DNA from: Methanobacterium sp.
GTDB taxonomy: Archaea; Methanobacteriota; Methanobacteria; Methanobacteriales; Methanobacteriaceae
Assembly: GCF_038562635.1 (NCBI RefSeq)
Contig: NZ_JBCFBO010000001.1
Coordinates: forward strand, 372,001 to 436,000
Direction of reading: 5' to 3'
Length of the DNA: 64,000 nucleotides
A program made the translations under genes and the position numbers. Below, in pieces: positions 56,729-64,000 of the stretch. Positions within the stretch are counted from its first letter, which is position 1, and the number at the start of each line of letters is the position of its first letter. The notes below the pieces were generated by a model. It had not been told where the DNA came from, did not search any database, and saw only the letters and a list, made by a program, of their open reading frames with translations.

Positions 56729-57808
56729 TCACACTCTTGAACAACTAGTATCTTTACTTGAATCATCGTTATATTTCAATAAGTCCTTTTTATCCATAGA
56801 GTTAGTAGTTAAATCAAATTCTGCACTTCTTTCAATATTATCCCAGTTATCTACAAACCATTCATATGTCTTTTTCAAACCATCATTAAATGTCATTTTA
56901 GGTTTGTAGTCAAGTAGAGCCTCAGCTTTTTCAATTGATGAGAGCAATTTCGTTTTTGCATCCCAGTTTCTACGAGGTGCGTATTTTATACCTTCTTTGT
57001 TACCTGTAAGCCTATTTACAGTGTTTGCCATGTCTATAACCTTATGATCCTTAGCTGATCCAAGATTTATGGCCTCACCAATAGCTTCTTCTTTAATTCC
57101 CATGGCAAGCAGTCCATCGACTATATCTTCAACATATGTCCAGTCTCTTGTTTCTGATCCGTCACCAGTAATAGGGAGTGCATTTCCAGTCATGGACCAG
57201 TAGAAGAAATTCGGAATTACATTTCTGTATTTTCCAGGTACCTCTCCAGGGCCAAAAACATTGAAAAAACGAGCATTCACAATAGGAAGATCATATAAAT
57301 TATGGAAATAATTAGTGTAAAGCTCGCCAAGAAGTTTTGTAACCTGGTAAGGAGTATGAAGGCTTATTGAAATATCGTGTTCTTCAAAGGGCATTTTAGA
57401 GTCCAGTCCGTAAACTCCACATCCTGAAGAAGAATAAACAAATCGTTTAACTCCAATAAGTTGAGCATACTGTAATACTTTTAAAATTCCAATTCCGTTT
57501 ACCATCAAGTCTTTCTCAGGGTTATCTACAGAATTTTGATTTGCAAAATGAGCAGCTAAGTGAAACACATAATCTGGCTTCTCTTTAAAAGCTCTTTTTA
57601 AGGAAGCATCATCCAGAATGTCCCCTTTTATAAATTGAATATTATCATTTTGTGGAATATTCCACTCATATGCTGACGATAAGTTATCCAAGATTATTAC
57701 TTTTTCTGCATTTAATTCTGCAATTTTACGGGAAAGGTTGCTTCCAACACAACCTGCCCCACCTGTAATTAATACTGTTTTTTCTTCATATTCATTCAAT
57801 ATATTCAT
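56729..57808 (-). CDS. NAD-dependent SDR sugar epimerase/dehydratase (UDP-glucose 4-epimerase-like)
   Basis: About 359 residues from the ATG at 57808, chosen because AAAGGGA lies 5 bases upstream; an ATG at 57823 would add 5. An extended SDR: LITGGAGCVGSNLSRKIAEL, DNLSSAYEW, DYVFHLAAHFANQNSVDNPE, YSSSGCGVYG, the catalytic pair YQVTK (Tyr159/Lys163 counted from 57823), ARFFNVFGPGE and RDWTYVEDIVDGL. It interconverts or dehydrates an NDP-sugar. Fragments of its 3' end recur at 23058-23084 and 46198-46257, so it is a mobile or recombining neighbour of these clusters. Confidence 0.86.
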   Translation of the reverse strand: MNILNEYEEKTVLITGGAGCVGSNLSRKIAELNAEKVIILDNLSSAYEWNIPQNDNIQFIKGDILDDASLKRAFKEKPDYVFHLAAHFANQNSVDNPEKDLMVNGIGILKVLQYAQLIGVKRFVYSSSGCGVYGLDSKMPFEEHDISISLHTPYQVTKLLGELYTNYFHNLYDLPIVNARFFNVFGPGEVPGKYRNVIPNFFYWSMTGNALPITGDGSETRDWTYVEDIVDGLLAMGIKEEAIGEAINLGSAKDHKVIDMANTVNRLTGNKEGIKYAPRRNWDAKTKLLSSIEKAEALLDYKPKMTFNDGLKKTYEWFVDNWDNIERSAEFDLTTNSMDKKDLLKYNDDSSKDTSCSRV

Positions 57809-58145
57809 GTTTGTCCCTTTCATACCATTATTTAATATATTTATTTGTAATTATGCAAACAAATTATAATTAAAAAGACCATTGGAGTAAATTATATTTT
57901 ATAATAGTTAAAAGGAAGTAGTATAAAACTTTTCGTTGAGATAATACTTAAAATTTTTATTATTTAGTCAGATAATACTTTTTATGATTAAATATATAAA
58001 AAATAGATAATTTTTAAGGATTTTTTATTAAAGCAGTTATGCATAAATACTATCTCATTAAATAGCACTTTTTATAATTAAATGAATAAAAAAGAAATGC
58101 TTTTTAGTTAGTATTAAAAATATTAACTCATTTAAAACATTTAAG
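57809..58145. other. Divergent promoter region with a direct repeat
   Basis: About 340 AT-rich bases between the two divergent SDR genes. It contains an imperfect 27-base direct repeat at 57977-58003 and 58067-58093 (24 of 27 identical). No gene is visible. Confidence 0.55.
57977..58093. repeat. Pair of 27-bp imperfect direct repeats
   Basis: The copies begin ACTTTTTATGATTAAAT and ACTTTTTATAATTAAAT and continue into similar A-rich tails; 90 bases separate their starts. The second copy ends about 50 bases before the plus-strand SDR start. They may be duplicated promoter elements. Confidence 0.45.
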
Positions 58146-59093
58146 ATGATTAATATGGAAACTCAAAAGATATTGGTAACTGGTGGAGCAGGATTTATAG
58201 GTACAAATCTTGTAAATGAATTAAAACGCAGAGGACATGAAGTAACAGCACTTGATTTACTTCACAACAATAGAGATGACTATATAAGGGCTGATGTTAA
58301 AAATTACAGGCAGATTGAAAGAGTCTTTGAAAAGAATAAATTTGATTATGTTTATCATCTTGCAGCAGAATACGGCCGTTGGAATGGTGAAGGTTACTAT
58401 GAAAACCTCTGGGAGACTAATGTAATTGGAACTAAACATATGATCCGTCTGCAGGAACAGTTAGGTTTTAGAATGATATTCTTCTCTTCAGCAGAAGTCT
58501 ACGGAGATTATAATGGAGTTATGAGCGAAGATGTAATGGAAAAGAATCCTATAAAAGACACATACCAGATGAATGATTATGCAATAACCAAATGGGCGGG
58601 AGAGTTAATGTGCATGAACTCTGCTACCATGTTTAATACAGAAACAGTTAGAGTAAGGCCTGTAAACTGCTACGGACCACATGAACAAGTACACCCATAT
58701 AAAGGATTTATTCCATTATTTATATACCATGCGCTGTTCAACAAACCATATACCGTGTATAAAGGCCACAAAAGGATAATCGATTATGTTGAAGATACTG
58801 CAAGAACATTTGCAAACATTGTGGATAATTTCAAACCCGGAGAAGCCTACAACGTAGGTAGCAAACAGGAATGGGAATATGATATAAAAGAGTACTCAGA
58901 TATGGTTTTAAATGCTGTTGGACGTGACGACTCAATTGTTACCTATAAAGAAGCAGAAGACTTCACAACAAAAGTAAAAACAATAGACTTCACAAAAGCA
59001 ATAAAAGACTTAAAACACAACCCGCAAGTTCCACCAGAAGAAGGGATCAAAAAAACCGTAGAATGGATAAAATGGTATTATAGGATAAAATAA
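58146..59093 (+). CDS. NAD-dependent SDR sugar epimerase/dehydratase
   Basis: A 315-residue extended SDR (or 312 from the ATG at 58155). Motifs are ILVTGGAGFIGTNLVNELKR, DYVYHLAAEYGRWNGEGYYE, FFSSAEVYGDY, the catalytic pair YAITK (Tyr145/Lys149), RPVNCYGPHEQVHPYKGFIP and RIIDYVEDTARTF. It resembles UDP-glucuronate decarboxylase/dTDP-glucose 4,6-dehydratase relatives; exact substrate is open. It is divergently transcribed from the other SDR gene. Codon use is less AT-extreme than that of the 47-56 kb genes. Confidence 0.85.
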   Translation: MINMETQKILVTGGAGFIGTNLVNELKRRGHEVTALDLLHNNRDDYIRADVKNYRQIERVFEKNKFDYVYHLAAEYGRWNGEGYYENLWETNVIGTKHMIRLQEQLGFRMIFFSSAEVYGDYNGVMSEDVMEKNPIKDTYQMNDYAITKWAGELMCMNSATMFNTETVRVRPVNCYGPHEQVHPYKGFIPLFIYHALFNKPYTVYKGHKRIIDYVEDTARTFANIVDNFKPGEAYNVGSKQEWEYDIKEYSDMVLNAVGRDDSIVTYKEAEDFTTKVKTIDFTKAIKDLKHNPQVPPEEGIKKTVEWIKWYYRIK

Positions 59094-59099
59094 AATTTC

Positions 59100-59122
59100 C
59101 ATCATTTATTTTTTTTTATCTG
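59100..59122. terminator. T-run between convergent genes
   Basis: A run of nine T at about 59108-59116, just after the SDR stop, with weak pairing to upstream GATAAAATAAA. It is a likely U-tract terminator for the plus-strand gene. Confidence 0.4.
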
Positions 59123-59137
59123 ATTTAATAATAAATT

Positions 59138-60322
59138 TTAGTAGAGCGAATCTTTACCATATCTTTTTAGTAATAGAATAGGACGAATCAAATAGTACAA
59201 TGGAAATAAAAATTCAGGTAATGATATTTCTGTAAAATCAACATAAGTAGGTCTTGTTAAACCATTAATACAATCTTTAATACTGTCTATTTTATTTTCT
59301 CTTTTCTTTAAATCTAAAAAGAATTTTTCAAATATGTTTACTGATCTATTTTGTTCAAAAAGTCTTTTTTTAATTTGAAATGAAATTTCTATTATGGATC
59401 TATCTAAATTTAAATAATTTAAAATTTCACGAGGAAGTTCTAAATCAAAAAGATCTTTAGCTAAAGAAAGATTAATTAATAATATTCTTTTTAAGCCTAG
59501 TTTTTCTGCATTTTCTAAAGTTTTAGACCAATTAATATTTTCATGTCGTATAAACTCTGAAATATCACATATCCAAGATAAACTACTCCAATCATGTTTT
59601 GCACAATGTACACATAATATTAAAAGCTGGCTAACAGGAGAGAATATCTTAACTTGGAAACCATTAAGATTAAATGTATTTAACTTGTTTGATAAATCAT
59701 TTGAATTAGAAAATGAAAAGAAATTACCTTCAAATCTCCATTTAATTTCAATTAAAATGTTTTTATTATTTATAAATTGATATTCCTGTTCTAATTTCAT
59801 ATAAAAAGAATCTGTAATAACTATAGGAACATATAATTTATATTCATTATTTATCATAATATTCTTGACATTTAAAGCATCTGTTTGATTAATCAATATA
59901 TCAATATCACCAAATTGACGTAACCCAATATTTCCATAAACCATAGAAGCCAAAACAGGCCCCTTATATGGAATCGCAGTTATACCCTCAGATTCCAGTA
60001 ATTCAAGAATTTTAATGAGTTCTCCTGTCATCATTAAATTTTTACGTACATTTGCATTAAAATTATCCTTAAGCTCGCCTAAAATATCTTCAGGAACCAT
60101 TTCAGGGCATATAAAATTAAGATTATGATATAAAAGTGGCAATAGTTTATGCATTGATGCTAAGTTTAATAAATAATCCCAATCTAATTTATTTTGAATT
60201 AAAAACCAAAGTTTATCTCTAATTTCAGGATTCACATCAGTTCTAGCGCAGCAGAGAAGAAGTTCATCTTCAGGGCGCAGCCTTATAACTTCATATTTAT
60301 GAGTTGCATTAAATATCGACAT
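59138..60322 (-). CDS. Nucleotidyltransferase family protein (PF14907 type)
   Basis: A 394-residue protein. Residues about 50-150 hold the family pattern: LLYHNL, then ELLESEGITAIPYKGPVLAS with Lys120, GNIGLRQFGDIDILI with the Asp pair 139/141 (GDID), followed by a helical C-terminal region with HCAKHDWSSLSWICDI. This fold resembles MNT-type nucleotidyltransferases. In bacteria such proteins accompany HPr-kinase-like proteins, PqqD-like proteins and ABC exporters in lasso-peptide and HPr-rel-A cassettes, which is the neighbourhood seen here. Substrate unknown. Confidence 0.82.
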   Translation of the reverse strand: MSIFNATHKYEVIRLRPEDELLLCCARTDVNPEIRDKLWFLIQNKLDWDYLLNLASMHKLLPLLYHNLNFICPEMVPEDILGELKDNFNANVRKNLMMTGELIKILELLESEGITAIPYKGPVLASMVYGNIGLRQFGDIDILINQTDALNVKNIMINNEYKLYVPIVITDSFYMKLEQEYQFINNKNILIEIKWRFEGNFFSFSNSNDLSNKLNTFNLNGFQVKIFSPVSQLLILCVHCAKHDWSSLSWICDISEFIRHENINWSKTLENAEKLGLKRILLINLSLAKDLFDLELPREILNYLNLDRSIIEISFQIKKRLFEQNRSVNIFEKFFLDLKKRENKIDSIKDCINGLTRPTYVDFTEISLPEFLFPLYYLIRPILLLKRYGKDSLY

Positions 60323-60433
60323 TTTTGTGACCTGCGTAACATTTCAACAGTAATCTATTTATCAAACTATCTTATATTAATTTATAAATCTAACACACGT
60401 TTCAGTATTACTAAAGGCTTAAGGAATATTAAA

Positions 60434-60895
60434 ATGGCTAAAAAACTAAATTTCAATAAAAAAATTTTGATACCCATCATATTCGTTGCCGCTTTAATGC
60501 TGGCTGCAACTGGAATCGTACTTTTGGCAGGGACATCAGGTTTTGCAATAAATACCACAGCCAACAGCACATTCGGTGAAAAAATTATTTCTTTAGATGC
60601 CATACATATTTTAAATAATAGTACAATGGACACTTATGAGTACAATAATACTAAATATTCATATCTAGAAGGTTACGTGCATAATAACAATGAATACGAC
60701 GCCTTTAGTGTTGTAATGAACGCAACTGCATATGATGAATCAGGTAATGTGTTTGCCAGTAACAGCACAGTTCATATAAAATATAAAAATATTCCAGCAG
60801 GTGGAGAGTCCTATTTTTATGTTATCTATCCCGATCCAGACCAAAAAATTACGCGAATTGAAGTAAATGTCATTGGTGCAAAATCAGAACTTTAG
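60434..60895 (+). CDS. Membrane-anchored FxLYD-like extracellular protein
   Basis: A 153-residue protein from the ATG at 60434 (MAKKLNFNKK). An upstream frame from 60299 is unlikely, as it overlaps the divergent gene. Helix at about 12-32 (LIPIIFVAALMLAATGIVLL) acts as signal anchor. The rest is a beta-sandwich reminiscent of FxLYD: LEGYVHNNNEYDAFSVVMNA, AYDESGNVFASNS and IPAGGESYFYVIY. Sequons NTT, NST and NAT suggest glycosylation. It sits between the nucleotidyltransferase and exporter genes on the opposite strand; any role with them is speculative. Confidence 0.72.
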   Translation: MAKKLNFNKKILIPIIFVAALMLAATGIVLLAGTSGFAINTTANSTFGEKIISLDAIHILNNSTMDTYEYNNTKYSYLEGYVHNNNEYDAFSVVMNATAYDESGNVFASNSTVHIKYKNIPAGGESYFYVIYPDPDQKITRIEVNVIGAKSEL

Positions 60896-60945
60896 ATTTC
60901 CACTTAAAGTTTATTTTTTTCAATCTAAATCATTATAAAAATAAA

Positions 60946-62745
60946 TCAAGATTGCAATTCATACAACGCCCTAAAATGCCCATTTTCCCTTTCTAAAAGG
61001 TCACCCCAAGTTCCAGACTCAATAAGATTTCCTTTTTCTATTAAATGTATAGTATCTGCATGTTTGATCGTAGATAAGCGGTGTGCTATAACCAGCATAG
61101 TTATATCTCCATGGAGTTTTTCAATTGAACCTATTATCTTTTTCTCATTTTTAGAGTCTAAATTGCTGGTTGCCTCGTCAAGTATTAAAAGGGCAGGTTC
61201 GCACAGTAAAGCTCTTGCTAAAGCTAACCTCTGCCTTTCACCACCAGATAATAATACACCACGGTCTCCAATTAAAGTATCTAAACCCTCAGGAAGTTTT
61301 AAAACAAATTCATCTGCAGAAGCCAGTTTTAAAGCACTTATAATTTCTCCTTCAGATGCACCCTGTTTTGCAAGCAGTAAATTGTTGCGCACCGTGTCAT
61401 TAAATAGAAATGTTTCCTGCGCTACATACCCTATTTGACTCCGCCACGCCGAAAGATTATCTCCAGATAAAACATTGTTATCAATAAGTATATGGCCATT
61501 TTCAGGAGTTACAAGCCCCATAACCATGTCTGCAATTGTACTTTTTCCAGCACCGGATAAACCAACAAGAGCTGTAGTTTTACCTGTTTTAATGGTTAAG
61601 TTTAAATTCTGGAGGCTGAAAGATTCATTTGAATTATCATATGAAAATGAAACATTTTCAAATTTAATTTCACCGTGCAGTTCCACATTACCTGTTTTTA
61701 ATTTCAGCTCTGAAAATTCTTCACATTCTTTCTCCAGATCTATGATGGTTGCAAAGGCAGGTATCATGTTTATAAAATATTGATAACTCCTTTGGACAAT
61801 TGAAAAGCGGGGGATCATACGGACAAAAAGGAAAAGGAGGATTAAAAGCTCTGCTATGGAGAGTTTCATAAAGCTTATCAAAATGAACACGATGATGCTT
61901 AAAATAACCACAGAACCTACATCAAACAGGAATCTAACATCAGCATAACTTTTAACTGCGTCAATATATTTTCCTGCAACGCTGTCTGCCACATTCCCAA
62001 ATGTTTCTATGTTCTTTTCTTCCATGTTGAAGCTTTTAATGGTTTTCATCCCATCTAAATGCTGAATAGTAGAGGAGTACATGTTTTTGGAAGTATCAGA
62101 CAAAGCTTCGCCACTTCGCTGTGCATAACTGGTCCTCCTTTTAAGTAAAAGTAGAAGAATGATACCCACTAAAAAAATCAGACCTGTTATTAACCCAGAT
62201 AACTCTAGTGCAAATACAAGATAAACAGCTAAAACAAAAATACTTGCAATTAAAGAAAGAAATTGATTGGTTCCAACCCCTATTCTTTCAATTTCATAAG
62301 TTAAAGCATGTGCAAAATCAGATGACCGCTTCTGCGTGAAAAAAAGCCAGTTAGAACTAGTAATTGCATTAAATAAACGTTTTCTTAGATATGCTGCAAA
62401 TTCATACTGGATTTCAGAGCTTTTGAGTGTCTGTAATTTATAGAAAAATGCATTCACGCTGATTATAATTACATATATTACCAGCACAATTCCAAGTGTA
62501 GGTTTTATCCCAATATAACTAAAAAATAGAGAGATAAAACCTGCTATTTGGCCCAGTGCACCTTGTTGAACATCTAAACCAACTAATTGAAGTAAAGGTA
62601 CAAGTAAAAGGAGTCCAATACCCTCTGTTAAACTGACAATAACCATCAAAGCCAGTACAAACACAGATTTTTCAGGCATTAACCTGGTTAAATCAGTGAT
62701 GTATTTCCAGATATAATTATTTGCCCCTGATTTTTTTCCAGCCAT
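60946..62745 (-). CDS. ABC exporter half-transporter (fused membrane and ATPase domains)
   Basis: A 599-residue protein from the first ATG at 62745. A TTG at 62820 would extend it by 25 residues, but a TATA box inside that extension argues against it. Six helices precede the ATPase, which has Walker A GLSGAGKS, Q-loop GYVAQETFLF, signature LSGGERQRLALARAL, Walker B ALLILDEATSNLD and H-loop VIAHRLSTI. It works as a homodimer. No C39 peptidase domain is present, so it would export an already processed peptide, lipid or glycan. It lies between the kinase-like and nucleotidyltransferase genes. Confidence 0.88.
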   Translation of the reverse strand: MAGKKSGANNYIWKYITDLTRLMPEKSVFVLALMVIVSLTEGIGLLLLVPLLQLVGLDVQQGALGQIAGFISLFFSYIGIKPTLGIVLVIYVIIISVNAFFYKLQTLKSSEIQYEFAAYLRKRLFNAITSSNWLFFTQKRSSDFAHALTYEIERIGVGTNQFLSLIASIFVLAVYLVFALELSGLITGLIFLVGIILLLLLKRRTSYAQRSGEALSDTSKNMYSSTIQHLDGMKTIKSFNMEEKNIETFGNVADSVAGKYIDAVKSYADVRFLFDVGSVVILSIIVFILISFMKLSIAELLILLFLFVRMIPRFSIVQRSYQYFINMIPAFATIIDLEKECEEFSELKLKTGNVELHGEIKFENVSFSYDNSNESFSLQNLNLTIKTGKTTALVGLSGAGKSTIADMVMGLVTPENGHILIDNNVLSGDNLSAWRSQIGYVAQETFLFNDTVRNNLLLAKQGASEGEIISALKLASADEFVLKLPEGLDTLIGDRGVLLSGGERQRLALARALLCEPALLILDEATSNLDSKNEKKIIGSIEKLHGDITMLVIAHRLSTIKHADTIHLIEKGNLIESGTWGDLLERENGHFRALYELQS

Positions 62746-62795
62746 AAGATCAACGAAGAAGTTATAAATTCTGTATATGTACAAATTAGATGTAC

Positions 62796-62803
62796 TATAT
62801 AAA
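62796..62803 (-). promoter_or_regulatory. Candidate TATA box for the ABC exporter
   Basis: On the minus strand TTTATATA lies about 50 bases before the ATG at 62745. Initiation 22-27 bases downstream would give a short leader before that ATG, supporting the shorter exporter. Confidence 0.45.
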
Positions 62804-62973
62804 TTAATTTTCACAGTCAATTTGATTTAACTGCGAATAATTTCACAAGTTGTAATATTTCCAAGTAAAATTAACTTTGTAGAAATCATCGATAATATTC
62901 CATAAATTTCATACAGTCATTTTATTAAATATCAACATTCAGATCAGCAAATTTCTAAATTTATAGGTTTTTC

Positions 62974-62990
62974 AAAAATCTTTGATTTTT
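62974..62990. repeat. Hairpin AAAAATC-TTT-GATTTTT
   Basis: A perfect 7-bp stem with a 3-base loop, identical to the core of the hairpin at 25816-25837. It lies in the 227-base gap after the HPr-kinase-like gene and may terminate or process its transcript. Confidence 0.5.
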
Positions 62991-63047
62991 ACCCCCAAAA
63001 AGTTATGTTGGAGGGTTTTCTACAGAGCAGTGAAATTAAAAATTATC

Positions 63048-63944
63048 TTAATTCATTGTATCTTCTTCTACAATTTTTACGAGTTTATGAAGTTTGTCTA
63101 AAGAATTACCCGTATTTAAACGTTTCACAGGTACACATTTTACAATAGTCGCATATTCAGCCAGGTTTGTAGACTGTTCATTGCTTTGAAAAATATTGGC
63201 ACAGTAAGAATTCCTGATTAGTTCTATTAGCGATTCTTGAGGACTTAAATTATTTACGCCTATCCTATCATCTTTTTCAATTATATAAATCCATTTTAAG
63301 GGTAGATTACCCTCATAAAACTCAGGAGTAAAACAGGACCTCTTTTTGGATTCTGAATGAATCCTTGGAAAAGCTTCTAAATCATTATTAAACATTTCAA
63401 TAGTTTCAGGCCATAATTTGATCCTTGGAAACCCGGGAAATACAACAGGAGTTCCATTTTCATCAAATTCAACACTTGAAATATCATCACAAACTAAAGG
63501 ATAACCTTTATTATTTAATGCTGCAGTTGTAGTGGATTTTCCGCCGCCGTTAAATCCCATAAATGCGACTGCACCGCCATTTATATTAACAGTGCTGGCA
63601 TGGAGTACCAAACGGCCGCGCTGGTGAAGTAGTATTCCAAACGCGGGCCCTAAAATCAGTGCCCTTAAAAAGTTTTCTTCAATTCCTGTTAATGGATTTA
63701 CTGTTATTTTCTTCCCGTGAGTAATTTCACAGATCTCTATATCGTTCCATATTAAAAAAACAGAATTTTCAGTCCTCTTGAAACTGCTGGCAACTCTAAA
63801 AATACCTTCAGATAATATGTCTTTTGATGATGAATCAATCTTTCCATACTCTATTTTAATATCAGTTCCACTATTATCCTTATTAAGCTCCGGAAAAGTG
63901 ATTGTAGATTGAATTGATAGTCCATGGGCTTTATAGAAAAACAT
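63048..63944 (-). CDS. HPr-kinase-like (HprK-related) protein
   Basis: A 298-residue protein. Residues 1-100 are a beta-rich domain. From about 105 there is an HPrK/PEPCK-type P-loop region: RLVLHASTVNINGGAVAFMG, then Walker A GFNGGGKS (130-137) and VCDDISSVEF (151-160) with an Asp pair as in HPr kinases. True HPr kinases are bacterial and need HPr, which archaea of this group lack. Homologues of this shorter form sit in lasso-peptide clusters (paeninodin-type kinases) and in HPr-rel-A cassettes. GGTGATT precedes the ATG by about 6 bases. Upstream genes lie outside the window. Confidence 0.82.
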   Translation of the reverse strand: MFFYKAHGLSIQSTITFPELNKDNSGTDIKIEYGKIDSSSKDILSEGIFRVASSFKRTENSVFLIWNDIEICEITHGKKITVNPLTGIEENFLRALILGPAFGILLHQRGRLVLHASTVNINGGAVAFMGFNGGGKSTTTAALNNKGYPLVCDDISSVEFDENGTPVVFPGFPRIKLWPETIEMFNNDLEAFPRIHSESKKRSCFTPEFYEGNLPLKWIYIIEKDDRIGVNNLSPQESLIELIRNSYCANIFQSNEQSTNLAEYATIVKCVPVKRLNTGNSLDKLHKLVKIVEEDTMN

Positions 63945-64000
63945 TTTGAATCACCAGTAGTCTTTTAATTATCCGCTTTTGTTATATACTTTTTCAACTA

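Noticed and set aside
62746..63047. Search for a lasso-type precursor peptide between exporter and kinase-like genes
   Set aside because: Minus-strand frames here are at most about 20 codons and none shows a leader plus Gly-initiated core with a ring Asp/Glu.

Overview
The window looks like part of the genome of a methanogenic archaeon of the Methanobacteriales, most likely Methanobacterium or a close relative. This is an inference from several signs: very AT-rich DNA, GGAGGTGA-type ribosome binding sites, archaeal TATA boxes, DUF2206 membrane proteins, a beta-helix/DUF11 adhesin-like protein, a class III signal peptide pilin, and an F420-hydrogenase-beta-like protein. No rRNA, tRNA, CRISPR array or transposase was seen. 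Almost everything concerns building, exporting or displaying surface glycans.

Layout. (1) 1-10.4 kb, + strand: sugar-nucleotide operon. It has a complete WbpA / WbpB-WbpD fusion / WbpE / WbpI set, which predicts UDP-ManNAc3NAcA. A GT4 follows, then an aminotransferase, a CapD/PseB-like 4,6-dehydratase, a methyltransferase and two hexapeptide acyltransferases, which predict an acylated 4-amino-4,6-dideoxy sugar. (2) 10.5-22.9 kb, module A: flippase (+), flippase pseudogene, GT4, methyltransferase, GT2, then a minus-strand run GT2-GT4-GT2-GT4-DUF2206. (3) 23-33 kb, a mixed region: a hypothetical protein, two small membrane/secreted proteins, a DHA2 drug exporter with an AbrB-type regulator, a small heat-shock protein, an OB-like membrane protein, a DUF457 membrane protein and a DUF1624/DUF418-type membrane acyltransferase. 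(4) 33-45.5 kb, module B: UDP-glucose dehydrogenase, adhesin-like protein, flippase (+), serine-acetyltransferase-like enzyme, then a minus-strand run GT4-GT4-GT4-DUF2206. (5) 45.5-56.7 kb, module C: gene remnants, a pilin, flippase (+), FrhB-like Fe-S protein, then a minus-strand run GT4-GT4-DUF2206-GT4-pyruvyl transferase. (6) 56.7-59.1 kb: two divergent SDR sugar epimerase/dehydratases. (7) 59.1-64 kb: PF14907-type nucleotidyltransferase, FxLYD-like secreted protein, ABC exporter and HPr-kinase-like protein. This set resembles accessory genes of lasso-peptide or HPr-rel-A peptide cassettes and runs off the window.

Two larger patterns stand out. First, the window repeats one design three times: one plus-strand flippase facing a minus-strand glycosyltransferase run that carries exactly one DUF2206 protein. 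No classical Wzy polymerase is recognised. The DUF2206 proteins share a conserved acidic extracytoplasmic motif of GT-C type, so they are candidates for the missing polymerase, ligase or lipid-linked transferase of each module. Second, gene remnants lie near module edges: a flippase C-terminus, two fragments of the epimerase 3' end and two decayed copies of the DUF457 gene. This suggests that modules are exchanged by recombination between conserved flanking genes.

All functional calls rest on motifs and family knowledge recalled while reading; no searches were run.
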